From Paraburkholderia azotifigens (GTDB lineage: Bacteria; Pseudomonadota; Gammaproteobacteria; Burkholderiales; Burkholderiaceae), in contig NZ_VOQS01000003.1 of NCBI RefSeq assembly GCF_007995085.1, positions 806,001-870,000 of the forward strand: a stretch of 64,000 bases of DNA, read 5' to 3'. Made by a program: the position numbers and the translations under genes. The notes beneath the pieces were generated by a model, which made no database searches, was not told where the DNA came from, and worked only from the letters and a program-made list of their open reading frames with translations. The stretch's first letter is position 1, and each line of letters opens with the position of its first letter. Shown in pieces: positions 27,691 through 37,278 of this stretch.

Positions 27691-29082
27691 TTATCCGGCC
27701 AGTTGCCTGAACGGGTCCAGCCCCAGGTCGATCAGCCGCCGCTCGCGCACGACGATTTCAGCGCTCGCCGTCATCCCGTAGCGCAGCGGATAGCGGTTTT
27801 CCGCGACCTGGTAGTAATTCTTGTCGAGTTGCACGCGGCCTTCGTAGACAGGCTGCTTGTCCTGTGCCGACGGTTTCGTCGCCGGCGAGATATACGCGAG
27901 CGTGCCGTTGATCAGCCCATAACGCTGATACGGAAACGCGTTGAATTTCAGCTTGACGGTCATGCCTTCGTGCAGAAATGCGCGATCGCGCTCGGCGATC
28001 TCGATCTTCAGCACGGGGCGCGCGTCTTTCGGCGCAATGCCGCCGAGCGGCGCGTTCGCCTGAATCTTGTCGCCCGTTTGCGTCGACGTGACGTCGGTGA
28101 TCACGCCGGAAGTGGGCGCGAGTATCAGCAGGAAATTGTCCTTGTCGATGTTCTCGAAGCGGATGCGCGCGGCAGCGTCGGCCACGAGGCGCGCCGTCTG
28201 CAATTGCAGGCGCAGCTTTTCTTCCGTGCTCGTGATGTCGCGGATCAGATCGTCGTATTGAAGCTGCAATGAGGTCGCCTGCTGGCCGCTCGTTTCGAGC
28301 TGCGCATTGGCCTGCGCGTATTCGTGACTCAGCTTGAAGTCGAGTTCGGCGAGCCGCGACTGCGCGACACGGTACGCGTTTTCCGCTTCCATATACGTAT
28401 TGCGCTTCGCCTCCACCTGCAACTCGGCGACACCGCCGCCGCCCGGCTGCGCAAACAGGCGCGCGTATTTGTCCGCTTCCAGACGTGCCGCATCGCGGGC
28501 GCGGCGCGTGTTGTCGAGTGTGCTGCGCGCCTCTTCCAGTTGCGCTTTCTGGCCTTCGGCGAGCTTCGTCGTGCCTTCGGAGACGCGGTTTTCGTGCAGG
28601 CGTTCTTCCACTTCGAGCTGATCCTTGAGCGCGGCCGCCTTGCGTTCCATCAGTTCCTTCTTCTGCGGAAACTCTTTCCATTCGCGCTCTGCGTCTTCGA
28701 GTTTCAGTTGCGCCTGCAGTGCATCCGTCGCCGCCTGAATGGCGCCACGCGCGTTCAGCCGCGCGAGCACGTCGCCCTTCGAAACCGGCTGCCCTTCGGC
28801 GATATAAAGGTCCGTAAGTTCGCCGTCGATTGGGGCATAGATGCGCCGCACGTCCGACTCCGGCGCGAGCGTGCCTTGCGCCGTGACGATCACGTCCGCG
28901 CGGCCGAAGAACGACCACAGCAGCCCGGCGACGACGAGCCCGACCATCGTCAGCACAAGCGCCTGCGCGATGCGCACGGGTTCCGCCGCGAGGATCGCCA
29001 CGCCTTCGGCACTATGATCTTCGAGCGCTTCGTAAAGCGGCTTAGGGTGATTGTCGCGCTTCACTTTCGTCACTGCCTCCAA
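27691..29082 (-). CDS. HlyD-family membrane-fusion (adaptor) protein
   Basis: A 463-residue periplasmic adaptor with one inner-membrane segment (about 38-60). It has a split biotinyl-lipoyl domain (VRRIYAPIDGELTDLYIAEGQ; PTSGVITDVTSTQTGDKI), a long coiled-coil hairpin rich in Glu, Lys and Ala (about 115-300), and a beta-barrel end (VLKIEIAERDRAFLHEGMTV). It should bridge the ABC exporter and the outer-membrane channel. It overlaps the FHA gene by 41 bp, so both are one transcription unit. Confidence 0.94.
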   Translation of the reverse strand: MEAVTKVKRDNHPKPLYEALEDHSAEGVAILAAEPVRIAQALVLTMVGLVVAGLLWSFFGRADVIVTAQGTLAPESDVRRIYAPIDGELTDLYIAEGQPVSKGDVLARLNARGAIQAATDALQAQLKLEDAEREWKEFPQKKELMERKAAALKDQLEVEERLHENRVSEGTTKLAEGQKAQLEEARSTLDNTRRARDAARLEADKYARLFAQPGGGGVAELQVEAKRNTYMEAENAYRVAQSRLAELDFKLSHEYAQANAQLETSGQQATSLQLQYDDLIRDITSTEEKLRLQLQTARLVADAAARIRFENIDKDNFLLILAPTSGVITDVTSTQTGDKIQANAPLGGIAPKDARPVLKIEIAERDRAFLHEGMTVKLKFNAFPYQRYGLINGTLAYISPATKPSAQDKQPVYEGRVQLDKNYYQVAENRYPLRYGMTASAEIVVRERRLIDLGLDPFRQLAG

Positions 29083-31591
29083 TCAACGCGAGCTTCGATT
29101 TGAGCAAGCCCGCCTCGAGCACCATGCGCAGTTCCTGCAACGAGCGGCGCTGCAATTGCGTCTCCGCTTCGATGTCTTCAAGCAGCTTGTCCGAACCATC
29201 CGGATGCGGCGCCTTCAATTGCGTGTAGACGCGCATGCCCTGTTGCGCCGACGTATTCGCGCCCGACAGCAGACGCGCCTGATTGCGGAAGCCGTCGGAG
29301 ATGCCCGCTTCCAGACGCTGCGTGCCGCCAATCGAACCATTCGCGCGATATTGCCGCCACGATGTCTGCGCGCGATTGATCAGATCCTGGGCACGCGCCA
29401 GCGCCTTGTCGCGCAGCGCGTTGACGTCGCCCTGCACGGCGCGCACGTAATACGCGTCTTCGACGGGATCGAGGCTGGCGTAAAACGACAGCAGCTTGTC
29501 GTCGCGATCGCTCGAACCCCGGCTCTTTTGCAGATCGGCGAACTGATCGAGTAGCGCCTTCTTGTGCGCAAGTTCTCCGGCGATGACATCGGACCACGGG
29601 CCGGCCGGCATCGTCTGCAAATCCGTGAGCGCCTGCTGGCTGTTGCCGCTTTGCCAGGCGGCACTCGCCGCGTCGTGGCGCGCGATCACGTCCGCAGACG
29701 GCAGACGGCTCGCGCTCGACTGCTTGTACTGAGCCTGAAATGGCGGCGTCCTGAAGTTCGCCTGCTTCATCAGCGGCAGAAGCGGTGCGAGGTGACGCGC
29801 CGTCATTTCGTTGAAGATCTGCGTGTATTGCCGAAGATCCGCCCGGATTGCATCGAGCCCGGCGAGGCGCGGATAGCGTTGCGCGTAATCGTCGAGCACG
29901 GCAGGCAGCGCATCGGGCTTGTCGCGCGCGAGTTCCGTCGCGATCGTCGAATTGAGCCGTTCGATCGCGGCGAGGTACACCGAGTCGTCGCTTTGCAGCT
30001 TGCGCAGATGGCTCATCGCGAGCGCATACGGTTCGGTAAATTCCGGCACATACGAAGCGATGCGGTCCAGAATCCGCTGATGTCCTTTGGCGTCGTCGTC
30101 CCAGCGCTTGAGCAGATCGGCGATATGGCCTTCGTCGCTATAGATGCGAATGGGCGCGTCGGGACCGCCACGGCTGACGACGAACCGTTCCAGGTCGCCC
30201 ACCCACTTCAGCTGATCGATCAGCCCCAATGCATCGGGATTGCTGCCGCTCGACTCGCGCATGCCTTCGATCAATGCCGCCGCACGATCGAATTGCTTCG
30301 TCTGCACTGCCGCCAGCCAGCCGGGCACGCGCGCTTTCATCAGCGCTTCGCTGGCGAGCGTCCGGATGGCGTCGCTGGCGGGATGCCGTTGCAGCGACGA
30401 CGTGGCCGTATCCGCCGCCTGTTCGTATTCGCCCGCGGCGAGCAGGTTCTTCACTTCGCGTTCGGTTGCGTTGCGCATGTACAGCGTGACGGCAAGGCCC
30501 GCAACGACGATCAGCACGGCCAGACCGCCCCAGCCGATGCGACGCATCGTCGTGCGGTCACCGCCCGCGAACGTGCGCATCACTTCGCGCATCACCAGTT
30601 GCCAGCGGCGGCGCGGACGGCGCGGTTGGGTTTCCGTCGATTCTTCCGGCGTCAGCGGCGGCGCGTTTTCATTGACCTCGTCTTCGCGCTGCAATGCGCG
30701 ATCCACGCAGAAGATATCGAGAAACGAGTGCGCCGCGCCGACGAAAGTGGTCTTGTCGGGATCCTCCGCAGGCATTGCCATCGCGGGTGCAGCGGGCGTA
30801 GACGCAATGGGCACGCCGAGCGCCGCGGCGGGCGGCATCATCTGCGTCAGCGTGGGCTCGATTTCGAACGACTTGGCCAGCGCGATCCGATAGACGAAAT
30901 GATCGCCGCCGAATCCAATCACGTCGCCGTTCTGCAGCGCGACGGCCGATTCGCCGAGACGCTTGTGATTGACGAACGTGCCGTTGGTGCTGCCGAGATC
31001 TTCGATCCACGGCTCGCCGGCCTTCAGAAAGATATGCGCGTGACGGCGCGATATGTAATTGACCTGATGCGGGAAGCGGTCCTTGTAGCGCGCGAAAAGC
31101 TCGTCCGTCTTGCTGACGAGAAACGGAAACGCGCTGATGTCGATCGGCTCGAGCCCCAGATCCGCGCGCTGCGGCTCGAGCGTGACGGTCAGATGCTGCA
31201 CGCCGCGCGCGAAAGCGGAGCTGAATGGGCGCGGTTCGATGGCGACGCGATAGGTCAGGTCGCCGCCAAAGCACAACTCGTCGCCTGCGCGCACGCGCGA
31301 CGGCGTTTGCCGCACGGCGATGCCATTGACGGTCGTGCCGTTCTTGCTGTCGAGATCGGCCACATACACCGCACCATGCTCGCTAAAGATGCGCGCGTGA
31401 CGCCGCGAAAGTTTCGTGATCAGATCGCGTGGATAGTCGGCAAACGGCGCCTCGCTGCGGCCGATCGCGAACAGATCGTCGACGATACGGATCGGGCCGA
31501 GAGACGCGTGCGAGACGGGCAGCAGCAGGACGTCGAACTCCTTGTCCAGAGCCGCCCGCATCTCAGCAATCGGAGCTTCGCCGGGATTCAT
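29042..31591 (-). CDS. double-FHA-domain inner-membrane protein
   Basis: An 849-residue protein with two phosphothreonine-binding FHA domains. FHA1 has GR at 44-45, SRRH at 62-65 and NG at 84-85. FHA2 has SRRH at 181-184 and STNGTFVN at 201-208. A basic region precedes one membrane segment (about 353-371), and a long, mostly helical C-terminal domain (about 375-849) is presumably periplasmic. This topology, with phospho-sensing inside and a large domain outside, suggests it transmits kinase status to the export machine, as Fha does in type VI secretion. First gene of the overlapping operon FHA-HlyD-parvulin-exporter-activator. Confidence 0.9.
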   Translation of the reverse strand: MNPGEAPIAEMRAALDKEFDVLLLPVSHASLGPIRIVDDLFAIGRSEAPFADYPRDLITKLSRRHARIFSEHGAVYVADLDSKNGTTVNGIAVRQTPSRVRAGDELCFGGDLTYRVAIEPRPFSSAFARGVQHLTVTLEPQRADLGLEPIDISAFPFLVSKTDELFARYKDRFPHQVNYISRRHAHIFLKAGEPWIEDLGSTNGTFVNHKRLGESAVALQNGDVIGFGGDHFVYRIALAKSFEIEPTLTQMMPPAAALGVPIASTPAAPAMAMPAEDPDKTTFVGAAHSFLDIFCVDRALQREDEVNENAPPLTPEESTETQPRRPRRRWQLVMREVMRTFAGGDRTTMRRIGWGGLAVLIVVAGLAVTLYMRNATEREVKNLLAAGEYEQAADTATSSLQRHPASDAIRTLASEALMKARVPGWLAAVQTKQFDRAAALIEGMRESSGSNPDALGLIDQLKWVGDLERFVVSRGGPDAPIRIYSDEGHIADLLKRWDDDAKGHQRILDRIASYVPEFTEPYALAMSHLRKLQSDDSVYLAAIERLNSTIATELARDKPDALPAVLDDYAQRYPRLAGLDAIRADLRQYTQIFNEMTARHLAPLLPLMKQANFRTPPFQAQYKQSSASRLPSADVIARHDAASAAWQSGNSQQALTDLQTMPAGPWSDVIAGELAHKKALLDQFADLQKSRGSSDRDDKLLSFYASLDPVEDAYYVRAVQGDVNALRDKALARAQDLINRAQTSWRQYRANGSIGGTQRLEAGISDGFRNQARLLSGANTSAQQGMRVYTQLKAPHPDGSDKLLEDIEAETQLQRRSLQELRMVLEAGLLKSKLALIGGSDESEARQSP

Positions 31592-31799
31592 CTCTTTGCA
31601 TCACTAAGCGTGGACACGAACAGAGCGTTCGACGGGCGCGGCGGCCAAGGGGCATTCGACGCAGCCGCTCATCTGACGATGCGAGCGGCTAATCACGAAT
31701 TTTAAGTCACGCATGGTGTTAGTCAATTATGGGTACGGCTAATACGATCGAATACGGCAAGTGGTTCTCCAGCTTTCTCTTAAGAACCGTGCCAGCGTT

Positions 31800-33344
31800 T
31801 CATTGCTTCACTTGCGCCTGCACATCGACGACGGGCCAGCCACCGCCGAGCGCCTTGTAAAGCAGTACCGTGTCCGACAGTATTTGCTGGTGATTCGTCA
31901 GCAGATCCAGTTGCGCCTGAAGCAGCGTGCGCTCCGTTTCGAACACTTCGAGTTGCGACACGATGCCTTCCCGCAATTGCGACTGCATTTGCTCGTTGAC
32001 CACGCTCAGGCGCTGCACTTCCTGTTGCAGTTCGACGCGCTGCTGTCTGTGCGAATCCAGATTGACGAGTGCGTTCTCGACTTCCTCGAACGCGCCCATC
32101 ACCGTTTGCCGGTATTGCTGCTCGGCGACCGTCGTTTGCGCTTCCGTCGTTTTCACGTGAGCGCGCACGCCCGGATCGAGCAGCGGGATATTGATGCTCG
32201 GCATGAAGCCGAACGTGAACGACTTCAGAAGATCGGATAGCGCGAAACTCGCCGTGCCGCCATGCCCCGTCAGGCTGATGGTCGGCAGTTGCGCGAGCTT
32301 GGCTTCGCCGACCAGGTTGTACGCTTCGAGCACGCGCAATTCGGAGGCGACGACGTCGGGCCGCCGCGACAGCAATTGCGAAGGCAGTCCGCCCGGCACG
32401 GGCGGCAATTGCACACGCTGCTGCAGGTGTCCGGCAGGCACCGTGAATTCGCCCGCGGGCACGCCGATCAGCGTGCACAGCGCGTTATTCGCAAGGCTGC
32501 GCGAACGGCGCAAATCGAGCAGATCCTTGGTTAGACGATTCACCTCGGCCTGTTGACGCATTACCTGCGTCTTCGGAATCAGGCCGTTGCGACTCATGCC
32601 GTCGAAGATCGAGAGAATCGTGCGGTTCTCGTCGACCATTTTCTGTTGCGCCTCGATCTGGTCGTCGAACTGGAGAATCTGGAAATAGGTAGTCGCCACA
32701 TTCGACACGAGTTCCAGATAGCCCGCGCGCCAGTCGGCTTCGGACGCATGGAACTCGGCCTTTTGCGCCTGCACGCCCTTTTCGACCTTGCCCCAGATGT
32801 CGATGTCCCAGTTCACCTGGGCCGCCACGTTGTACTGCCGCGTGAGCGGCTGTCCCGTGACCTTCTGGAAATTCGCACCGGCACCGAGATCGGCCGTAGG
32901 CAGTGCGCCCGCCTTCGCTTCGCCGATTTGCGCGCCGGCTACGTCGATGCGCGCGGCCAGTACCTTGATGTCGAAATTGCCTGCAATCGCTTTATCGATC
33001 AGCGTGTTCAGATACGGATCCTGGAAGCCCTTCCACCAGTCGGGGACGATCGTGTCGGCGGGCGACACGAGTGTGCCCGTCTTGTCGGACCATGACGCCT
33101 TGGCGGGCGTGTCGGGCCGCTTGTAGTCGGCCATGTGAACGTCGACGCAGCCTGCCAGCAACGCCGCGCAAGCGGCAGCCGCGCTGAATGCACGCACAAC
33201 GGCAGCGAGGGGATGCTTGCGCCGCCCTTCGCGACGCACATCCGCACAAGAGCGGACGGGCGAATCGAAATTCGAGCAGGAGGCGACGAGCGAATCAGGC
33301 AACGCAGACACGATATTCTCCGATCTTTCCCGGCTGTACTGCAC
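31800..33344 (-). CDS. NodT-family outer-membrane efflux lipoprotein (TolC-like)
   Basis: Two OEP repeats typical of TolC/NodT channels, e.g. QVNWDIDIWGKVEKGVQAQ and IPLLDPGVRAHVKTTEAQ. The lipobox is LLAGC, at about residue 66 from the listed start. The first roughly 45 residues are poor and a later start is likely, since signal peptides are normally shorter. The channel completes a tripartite exporter with the HlyD and ABC proteins. It lies 208 bp upstream of the FHA gene and downstream of peptide gene 2 on the same strand. Confidence 0.9.
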   Translation of the reverse strand: MQYSRERSENIVSALPDSLVASCSNFDSPVRSCADVRREGRRKHPLAAVVRAFSAAAACAALLAGCVDVHMADYKRPDTPAKASWSDKTGTLVSPADTIVPDWWKGFQDPYLNTLIDKAIAGNFDIKVLAARIDVAGAQIGEAKAGALPTADLGAGANFQKVTGQPLTRQYNVAAQVNWDIDIWGKVEKGVQAQKAEFHASEADWRAGYLELVSNVATTYFQILQFDDQIEAQQKMVDENRTILSIFDGMSRNGLIPKTQVMRQQAEVNRLTKDLLDLRRSRSLANNALCTLIGVPAGEFTVPAGHLQQRVQLPPVPGGLPSQLLSRRPDVVASELRVLEAYNLVGEAKLAQLPTISLTGHGGTASFALSDLLKSFTFGFMPSINIPLLDPGVRAHVKTTEAQTTVAEQQYRQTVMGAFEEVENALVNLDSHRQQRVELQQEVQRLSVVNEQMQSQLREGIVSQLEVFETERTLLQAQLDLLTNHQQILSDTVLLYKALGGGWPVVDVQAQVKQ

Positions 33345-33520
33345 GTGCAGAGCGCGCCTTTCAAGTAAAGCACGTCCAGCGCGGCATCTCTATCGATGTC
33401 GGTGGATTTCGTTCGGCGTGGAGTGCGTGCGGTGACGCGGCGGTCGTGTGGACAGGACGAATTGCTTCTGGATCTTTTTGATGATGCGTGATGCAGCTTG
33501 CTTCCGTGTTTTTCCGGAAG

Positions 33521-33550
33521 CCCGCGGAGGCTGGTCTGAACCTCCGCGGG
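33521..33550 (-). promoter_or_regulatory. stem-loop after peptide gene 2
   Basis: A perfect 10-bp stem (CCCGCGGAGG/CCTCCGCGGG, 10-nt loop) 12 bp after the stop of peptide gene 2. No U-run follows on the coding strand, so partial termination or 3' end protection is more likely than full termination. Confidence 0.65.
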
Positions 33551-33562
33551 TAACGCCGTTGC

Positions 33563-33832
33563 TTAGTGCACGGTGACGTTGTTGTTGGCCGTCATCGTCG
33601 GCTTGATCGTCGTGTTCAGGCCCGACGCGAAGGCGTTGTTGTTGCCGCTCACGTTGTTGATGTCGAGTTGCTGCGAGATCAGTTGCTGTGCGTCGACGTG
33701 CTTGCTGTTGTCGAAGTCGAGCTTGATGCTCGGGAAGTACGGATACGCGAGGTAGCCGCCGCGGACAGCCTTCATCGACTTGCTGTCGAGTTCTTCGGTG
33801 ACGGACAGGTCTTTGATCATCAGTGCGCTCAT
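33563..33832 (-). CDS. double-glycine-leader peptide precursor 2
   Basis: An 89-residue precursor with leader MSALMIKDLSVTEELDSKSM KAVRGG. The core begins YLAYPYFPSIKLDFDNSK and ends in an Asn-rich tail (NNVSGNNNAF, MTANNNVTVH). No cysteine. AGGAGAA precedes the ATG. The peptide and about 140 bp of upstream DNA are close relatives of precursor 3, which lies about 6 kb away in the opposite orientation. It sits upstream of the outer-membrane channel gene on the same strand. Confidence 0.85.
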   Translation of the reverse strand: MSALMIKDLSVTEELDSKSMKAVRGGYLAYPYFPSIKLDFDNSKHVDAQQLISQQLDINNVSGNNNAFASGLNTTIKPTMTANNNVTVH

Positions 33833-33915
33833 GACAGTTCTCCTAAGAGGGTAGCGAAGATTCGCCAGGTGTTTCGGTTTGGGTTCGAGCATCTTGTCTG
33901 CTCGGGCCTTACTAC

Positions 33916-33931
33916 GCATAGGCTGTGCCAA
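33916..33931 (-). promoter_or_regulatory. sigma-54 promoter of peptide gene 2
   Basis: Read leftward, TTGGCACAGCCTATGC matches the -24/-12 consensus except for ATGC instead of TTGC, with correct spacing. It lies 84 bp before the start codon. Confidence 0.8.
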
Positions 33932-34052
33932 TTGCACTGCCAGCGTCGCGAAAAACCTGCAAAGCCTTGCTGCCATTGGGTTAGATGTCGGACTGCATGG
34001 GCGCGCACGAAACTCAGACACTTTGTTCAGACCACGAGGTGCCGTCAGGTGG

Positions 34053-34077
34053 CCAACATTCGTCGCGAAACTGTTGG
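34053..34077 (-). promoter_or_regulatory. candidate activator-binding site upstream of peptide gene 2
   Basis: CCAAC-N15-GTTGG inverted repeat about 120-145 bp before the -24 element. The same spacing and the same CTGTTGGAT half-site occur at the matching distance before peptide gene 3. Confidence 0.55.
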
Positions 34078-34151
34078 ATTGCCAAAGACACCCGCCACCA
34101 CATCAACAAAAACAGCGCTAAAGCATGTCGCTATTGAGCACTGACGTTCGT

Positions 34152-34586
34152 TCACTTTGCGATTACCGTGATCTTCTTCGAGTAGACAGGCGGGTTGTGC
34201 GGGATGTGATTTTCGTCGCCCATCAGCAACTGGATCGTATGCTTGCCGGGTGGCAAGGTGAGCGTCGTTTCCGTTTCGCCCGCACCGAAATGCAGATGCT
34301 GCCGGTCCGACGGAATCTCCTGATCCATCGGCGGCAGGTCCGTGTCGATCAGCAGATGATGGTGGCCCGTGTTCGGATACTTGACGCCCTTGGGCGCGAC
34401 GCCCATGTAGCGCAAGCCGAACCATACGCGAAACGGCTTGTTGGCGGGCACGACCTGTCCGTCGTTCGGATAGCCGATATAGGCGTAGGCGTCCTTGGGC
34501 GCGGGCGTCGGCCCGGCGAATGCCACGTTCATCGAAGCGAGAGCGGCAAGCGCCGCAGCGGCGACAACGATCCTGATCCTGATCAT
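34152..34586 (-). CDS. DUF4399 periplasmic protein, copy 1
   Basis: A 144-residue protein with a signal peptide (VVAAAALAALASMNVAFAG) and a DUF4399 domain containing GHHHLLIDTDLP, HLHFGAGETE and HNPPVYSKKI. The clustered histidines could bind metal. The domain's biochemical role is not established. Tandem duplicate of the next gene, 46 bp away, on the same strand as peptide gene 2. Confidence 0.88.
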   Translation of the reverse strand: MIRIRIVVAAAALAALASMNVAFAGPTPAPKDAYAYIGYPNDGQVVPANKPFRVWFGLRYMGVAPKGVKYPNTGHHHLLIDTDLPPMDQEIPSDRQHLHFGAGETETTLTLPPGKHTIQLLMGDENHIPHNPPVYSKKITVIAK

Positions 34587-34632
34587 GGCTGATGCTCTCC
34601 GTCTGGCGTGCCGGCGCAGCGTGCACGCGTGC

Positions 34633-35058
34633 TCACTTCACGATGATGGTGATCTTCTTCGAATAGACGGGCGGATTGTGCGGCACGTGGTTGAAGTCGC
34701 CGAGCAGCAACTGCAGCGTGTGCTTGCCGGGCGGCAACTCGATGCGCGCATCCGTTTCGCCTGCGCCAAAATGCAGGTGGTTCCGGTCAGAGGGAATTTC
34801 CTGATCCATCGGCGGCAGGTCCGTGTCGATCAGCAGATGGTGATGCCCCGTGTTGGGCACGTTGACGCCTTTAGGACACACGCCCATATTGCGCAAGCCC
34901 ATGCGCACCCAGAGCTTGCCGCCCGTAATTACGGTGCCGTCCGCCGGCCAGATGATGTAGGCCTCGGCGCCCGGCGGCGATGGTGTCGGGCCCGCGAACA
35001 CCTGTGCCGAAGCGAGAAAGAGCGCGCCGATAGCCGCGAGCCTTATTCTTCTTTGCAT
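34633..35058 (-). CDS. DUF4399 periplasmic protein, copy 2
   Basis: A 141-residue paralogue of the gene just downstream, with a signal peptide (AAIGALFLASAQVFAG) and the same GHHHLLIDTDLPPMDQEIPS core. It differs mainly in the N-terminal third (AYIIWPADGTVITGGKLW). The tandem copies have diverged, so the duplication is not recent. The gene is divergent from the caspase-SUMF1 gene. Confidence 0.88.
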   Translation of the reverse strand: MQRRIRLAAIGALFLASAQVFAGPTPSPPGAEAYIIWPADGTVITGGKLWVRMGLRNMGVCPKGVNVPNTGHHHLLIDTDLPPMDQEIPSDRNHLHFGAGETDARIELPPGKHTLQLLLGDFNHVPHNPPVYSKKITIIVK

Positions 35059-35322
35059 TGCGCATCTCCCAGGGAGAGGGTCAGTGCTGCTTGCTTCCGT
35101 TTTAGCTTAGGACGTAACTTGTTAAAAAGATACGCCATGCTCGTTAACCTTCTGACGTTGTCACTGCGTGCTATCTTTTGTAAGGGTGATCTGCGCGATG
35201 GGGTGCCCGGCAACGGCGTCGCGCGTGTCGGGCAGCATGGCGAACGGCAACGGTTTTGATCGAGCCGCTTCGTCCGATGACGAGGTTCTGTCGAGAACTT
35301 CCAGAACAACCAGGATCTGAAA

Positions 35323-37236
35323 ATGTGGCGAAAACTCCTGCTGGCATGCATGTTCGGGGCACTCCAGATGCGAGGAGCCGACGCGCAAACGCTGCCCCGC
35401 GACGCGCGCGATGCCACTTCCTACGTTGCCGAAAACGGTGCGCCGAATGTCCGCATTGAAGCGGCGACGCGCAAGATCGCGCTCGTGATCGGTAATGCCG
35501 GGTACCGTTTCGGCGCACTGCCCAATGCGTCTCGCGATGCACGAAGCGTCGCCGATATGTTGCGTGCGCAAGGCTTCGATGTCGTGCTACGCACCGATGC
35601 AACCGTCCAGCATATGCGCGACGCGCTGGCGGAATTCGGCCGCCGCTTGCAGCCTGGCGGCACGGCACTGTTCTATTTTGCGGGCCATGGTTTGCAGGCG
35701 GGAACAGGCACGCGCCTGGCATCCATTACCGCCGATGCGCGCGCGCCCGCTACGATGATGACGGAAAGCATCGATCTGTCGAGCGTGCTCGATACGCTTG
35801 CCGCGCCGCGCGCGCACGCGGTCAATCTGCTCGTGCTGGACGCATGTCTCACACAACCATTCGAGCCCGCCCGTCTGGCAACGCCTTTGCCCGCGCAAAC
35901 CCTGGTTGCATACGCGACGACCCAAGGTGGCGAGGCCGCCGATGGCGCCCGTCACGGCATCTTCACGGGCGCGTGGCTGCGGGAAATGGGCCGTGCGCCG
36001 GATGAGCCTGTCGATACGATGTTCGCTCATGTCGCGCAACGCGTGGCGGAAGAAACGGGTGGCGCGCAAAGCCCGTGGTCCGCTTCGTCGCTGGCCGGCC
36101 CCGTGCGGGCTTTCGCTTCGAATCGTCCATCGATGCAGCCGGACGATCAGCCGAACTTTGTCGTCGCATTGAACAGCCGCGGCATTCTGCCTAAAGACAG
36201 TAACGAGCAATATGAGCTGACGTTCTGGGAATCGATCAAGGACAGCAATTACGCAAGCGACTATGAAGCGTATTTGAAGGCGTATCCGAACGGGCGCTTT
36301 GCGGCGCTCGCAAAGGCGCGTATCGACAGGCTCAAAGCCGCCGGCCAGGCGGCGCCGCCGGCGTCGCATGCGGCGCCTGCGCCCGCGCCGTCGCATCCTG
36401 CTGCCGCTGCGGCGCCTGCGCCCACACCGGCACCGTCGCCTGCGCCTAAAGCGGCTGCAACGCCCGCACCAGCACCTGCGCCCGCCGCGGCACCTGCTGC
36501 GCCCGCGCGCGCCGCGACAGGCGGCGAAAGCAAAGACTGCGCGGCATGCCCGGTGATGATCTCGCTGCCGGCAGGCTCGTTCACGATGGGCAGCAATGTG
36601 GGCGACCCATCCGAGAAGCCGCCGCATCACGTGACGGTTTCGGCGCCGTTCGCGATCGGTAAATACGAGGTGACAGTCGAGCAATGGAACGCCTGCGCCG
36701 ATGTCAACGGATGCCCGAAGCTCGCACCCGAAAGCAATTCCGTGAAGAACGCACCCGCGCGCGATCTCAGTTGGGACGACGCGCAAGCCTACGTGAAATG
36801 GCTGAGCAAAGTGACGGGCAAGACCTATCGTCTGCCGACGGAAGCCGAATGGGAATATGCGGATCGCGCGGGCACGACGACGAAGTTCTGGTGGGGCGAC
36901 CAGCCGCGCAAAGGGATGGCGAACTGCAAGGACTGCGGCGATCCATACCACAAGGAAGCACCCGAACCGGTCGGTTCATTCGCGGCCAACCCGAACGGCT
37001 TGTACGACATGAACGGCAGCGTATGGGAATGGGTCAGCGACTGCTGGCATAACTCATACCAGAGCGCTCCCGCCGACGGCCACGCGTGGGACGCGCCGGG
37101 CTGCAACATGCGTGTGATTCGCGGCGGCTCGTGGCGCGAAGGAAGCGACTATATGCTGAGTTCGACGCGCTTCAAGTACAGTCAAAGCGTACGTCAGTCG
37201 CAAGACGGTTTTCGCGTCGTCAAGGAACTCAAGTGA
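35323..37236 (+). CDS. exported caspase-like / SUMF1-domain fusion protein
   Basis: A 637-residue protein. A signal peptide ([18 protein letters not shown]) is followed by a caspase-family (C14) domain with the catalytic pair H122 (YFAGHG) and C175 (LDAC). A long Ala/Pro linker lies at about 345-400. A C-terminal SUMF1/FGE-type domain (from about 409; [55 protein letters not shown]) completes it. It should be periplasmic. The SUMF1 domain may act as a ligand-binding C-lectin-like fold rather than a formylglycine synthase. It converges with the kinase gene. A role in processing or sensing exported peptides is plausible but unproven. Confidence 0.9.
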   Translation: MWRKLLLACMFGALQMRGADAQTLPRDARDATSYVAENGAPNVRIEAATRKIALVIGNAGYRFGALPNASRDARSVADMLRAQGFDVVLRTDATVQHMRDALAEFGRRLQPGGTALFYFAGHGLQAGTGTRLASITADARAPATMMTESIDLSSVLDTLAAPRAHAVNLLVLDACLTQPFEPARLATPLPAQTLVAYATTQGGEAADGARHGIFTGAWLREMGRAPDEPVDTMFAHVAQRVAEETGGAQSPWSASSLAGPVRAFASNRPSMQPDDQPNFVVALNSRGILPKDSNEQYELTFWESIKDSNYASDYEAYLKAYPNGRFAALAKARIDRLKAAGQAAPPASHAAPAPAPSHPAAAAAPAPTPAPSPAPKAAATPAPAPAPAAAPAAPARAATGGESKDCAACPVMISLPAGSFTMGSNVGDPSEKPPHHVTVSAPFAIGKYEVTVEQWNACADVNGCPKLAPESNSVKNAPARDLSWDDAQAYVKWLSKVTGKTYRLPTEAEWEYADRAGTTTKFWWGDQPRKGMANCKDCGDPYHKEAPEPVGSFAANPNGLYDMNGSVWEWVSDCWHNSYQSAPADGHAWDAPGCNMRVIRGGSWREGSDYMLSSTRFKYSQSVRQSQDGFRVVKELK

Positions 37237-37278
37237 AGTGAAACGACGAGAAGCATGACGAGAAGCGCGCGGCGGCTT

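Noticed and set aside
33521..33550. Simple intrinsic terminator after peptide gene 2
   Set aside because: No U-run follows the stem on the coding strand; listed as a stem-loop of unclear role.
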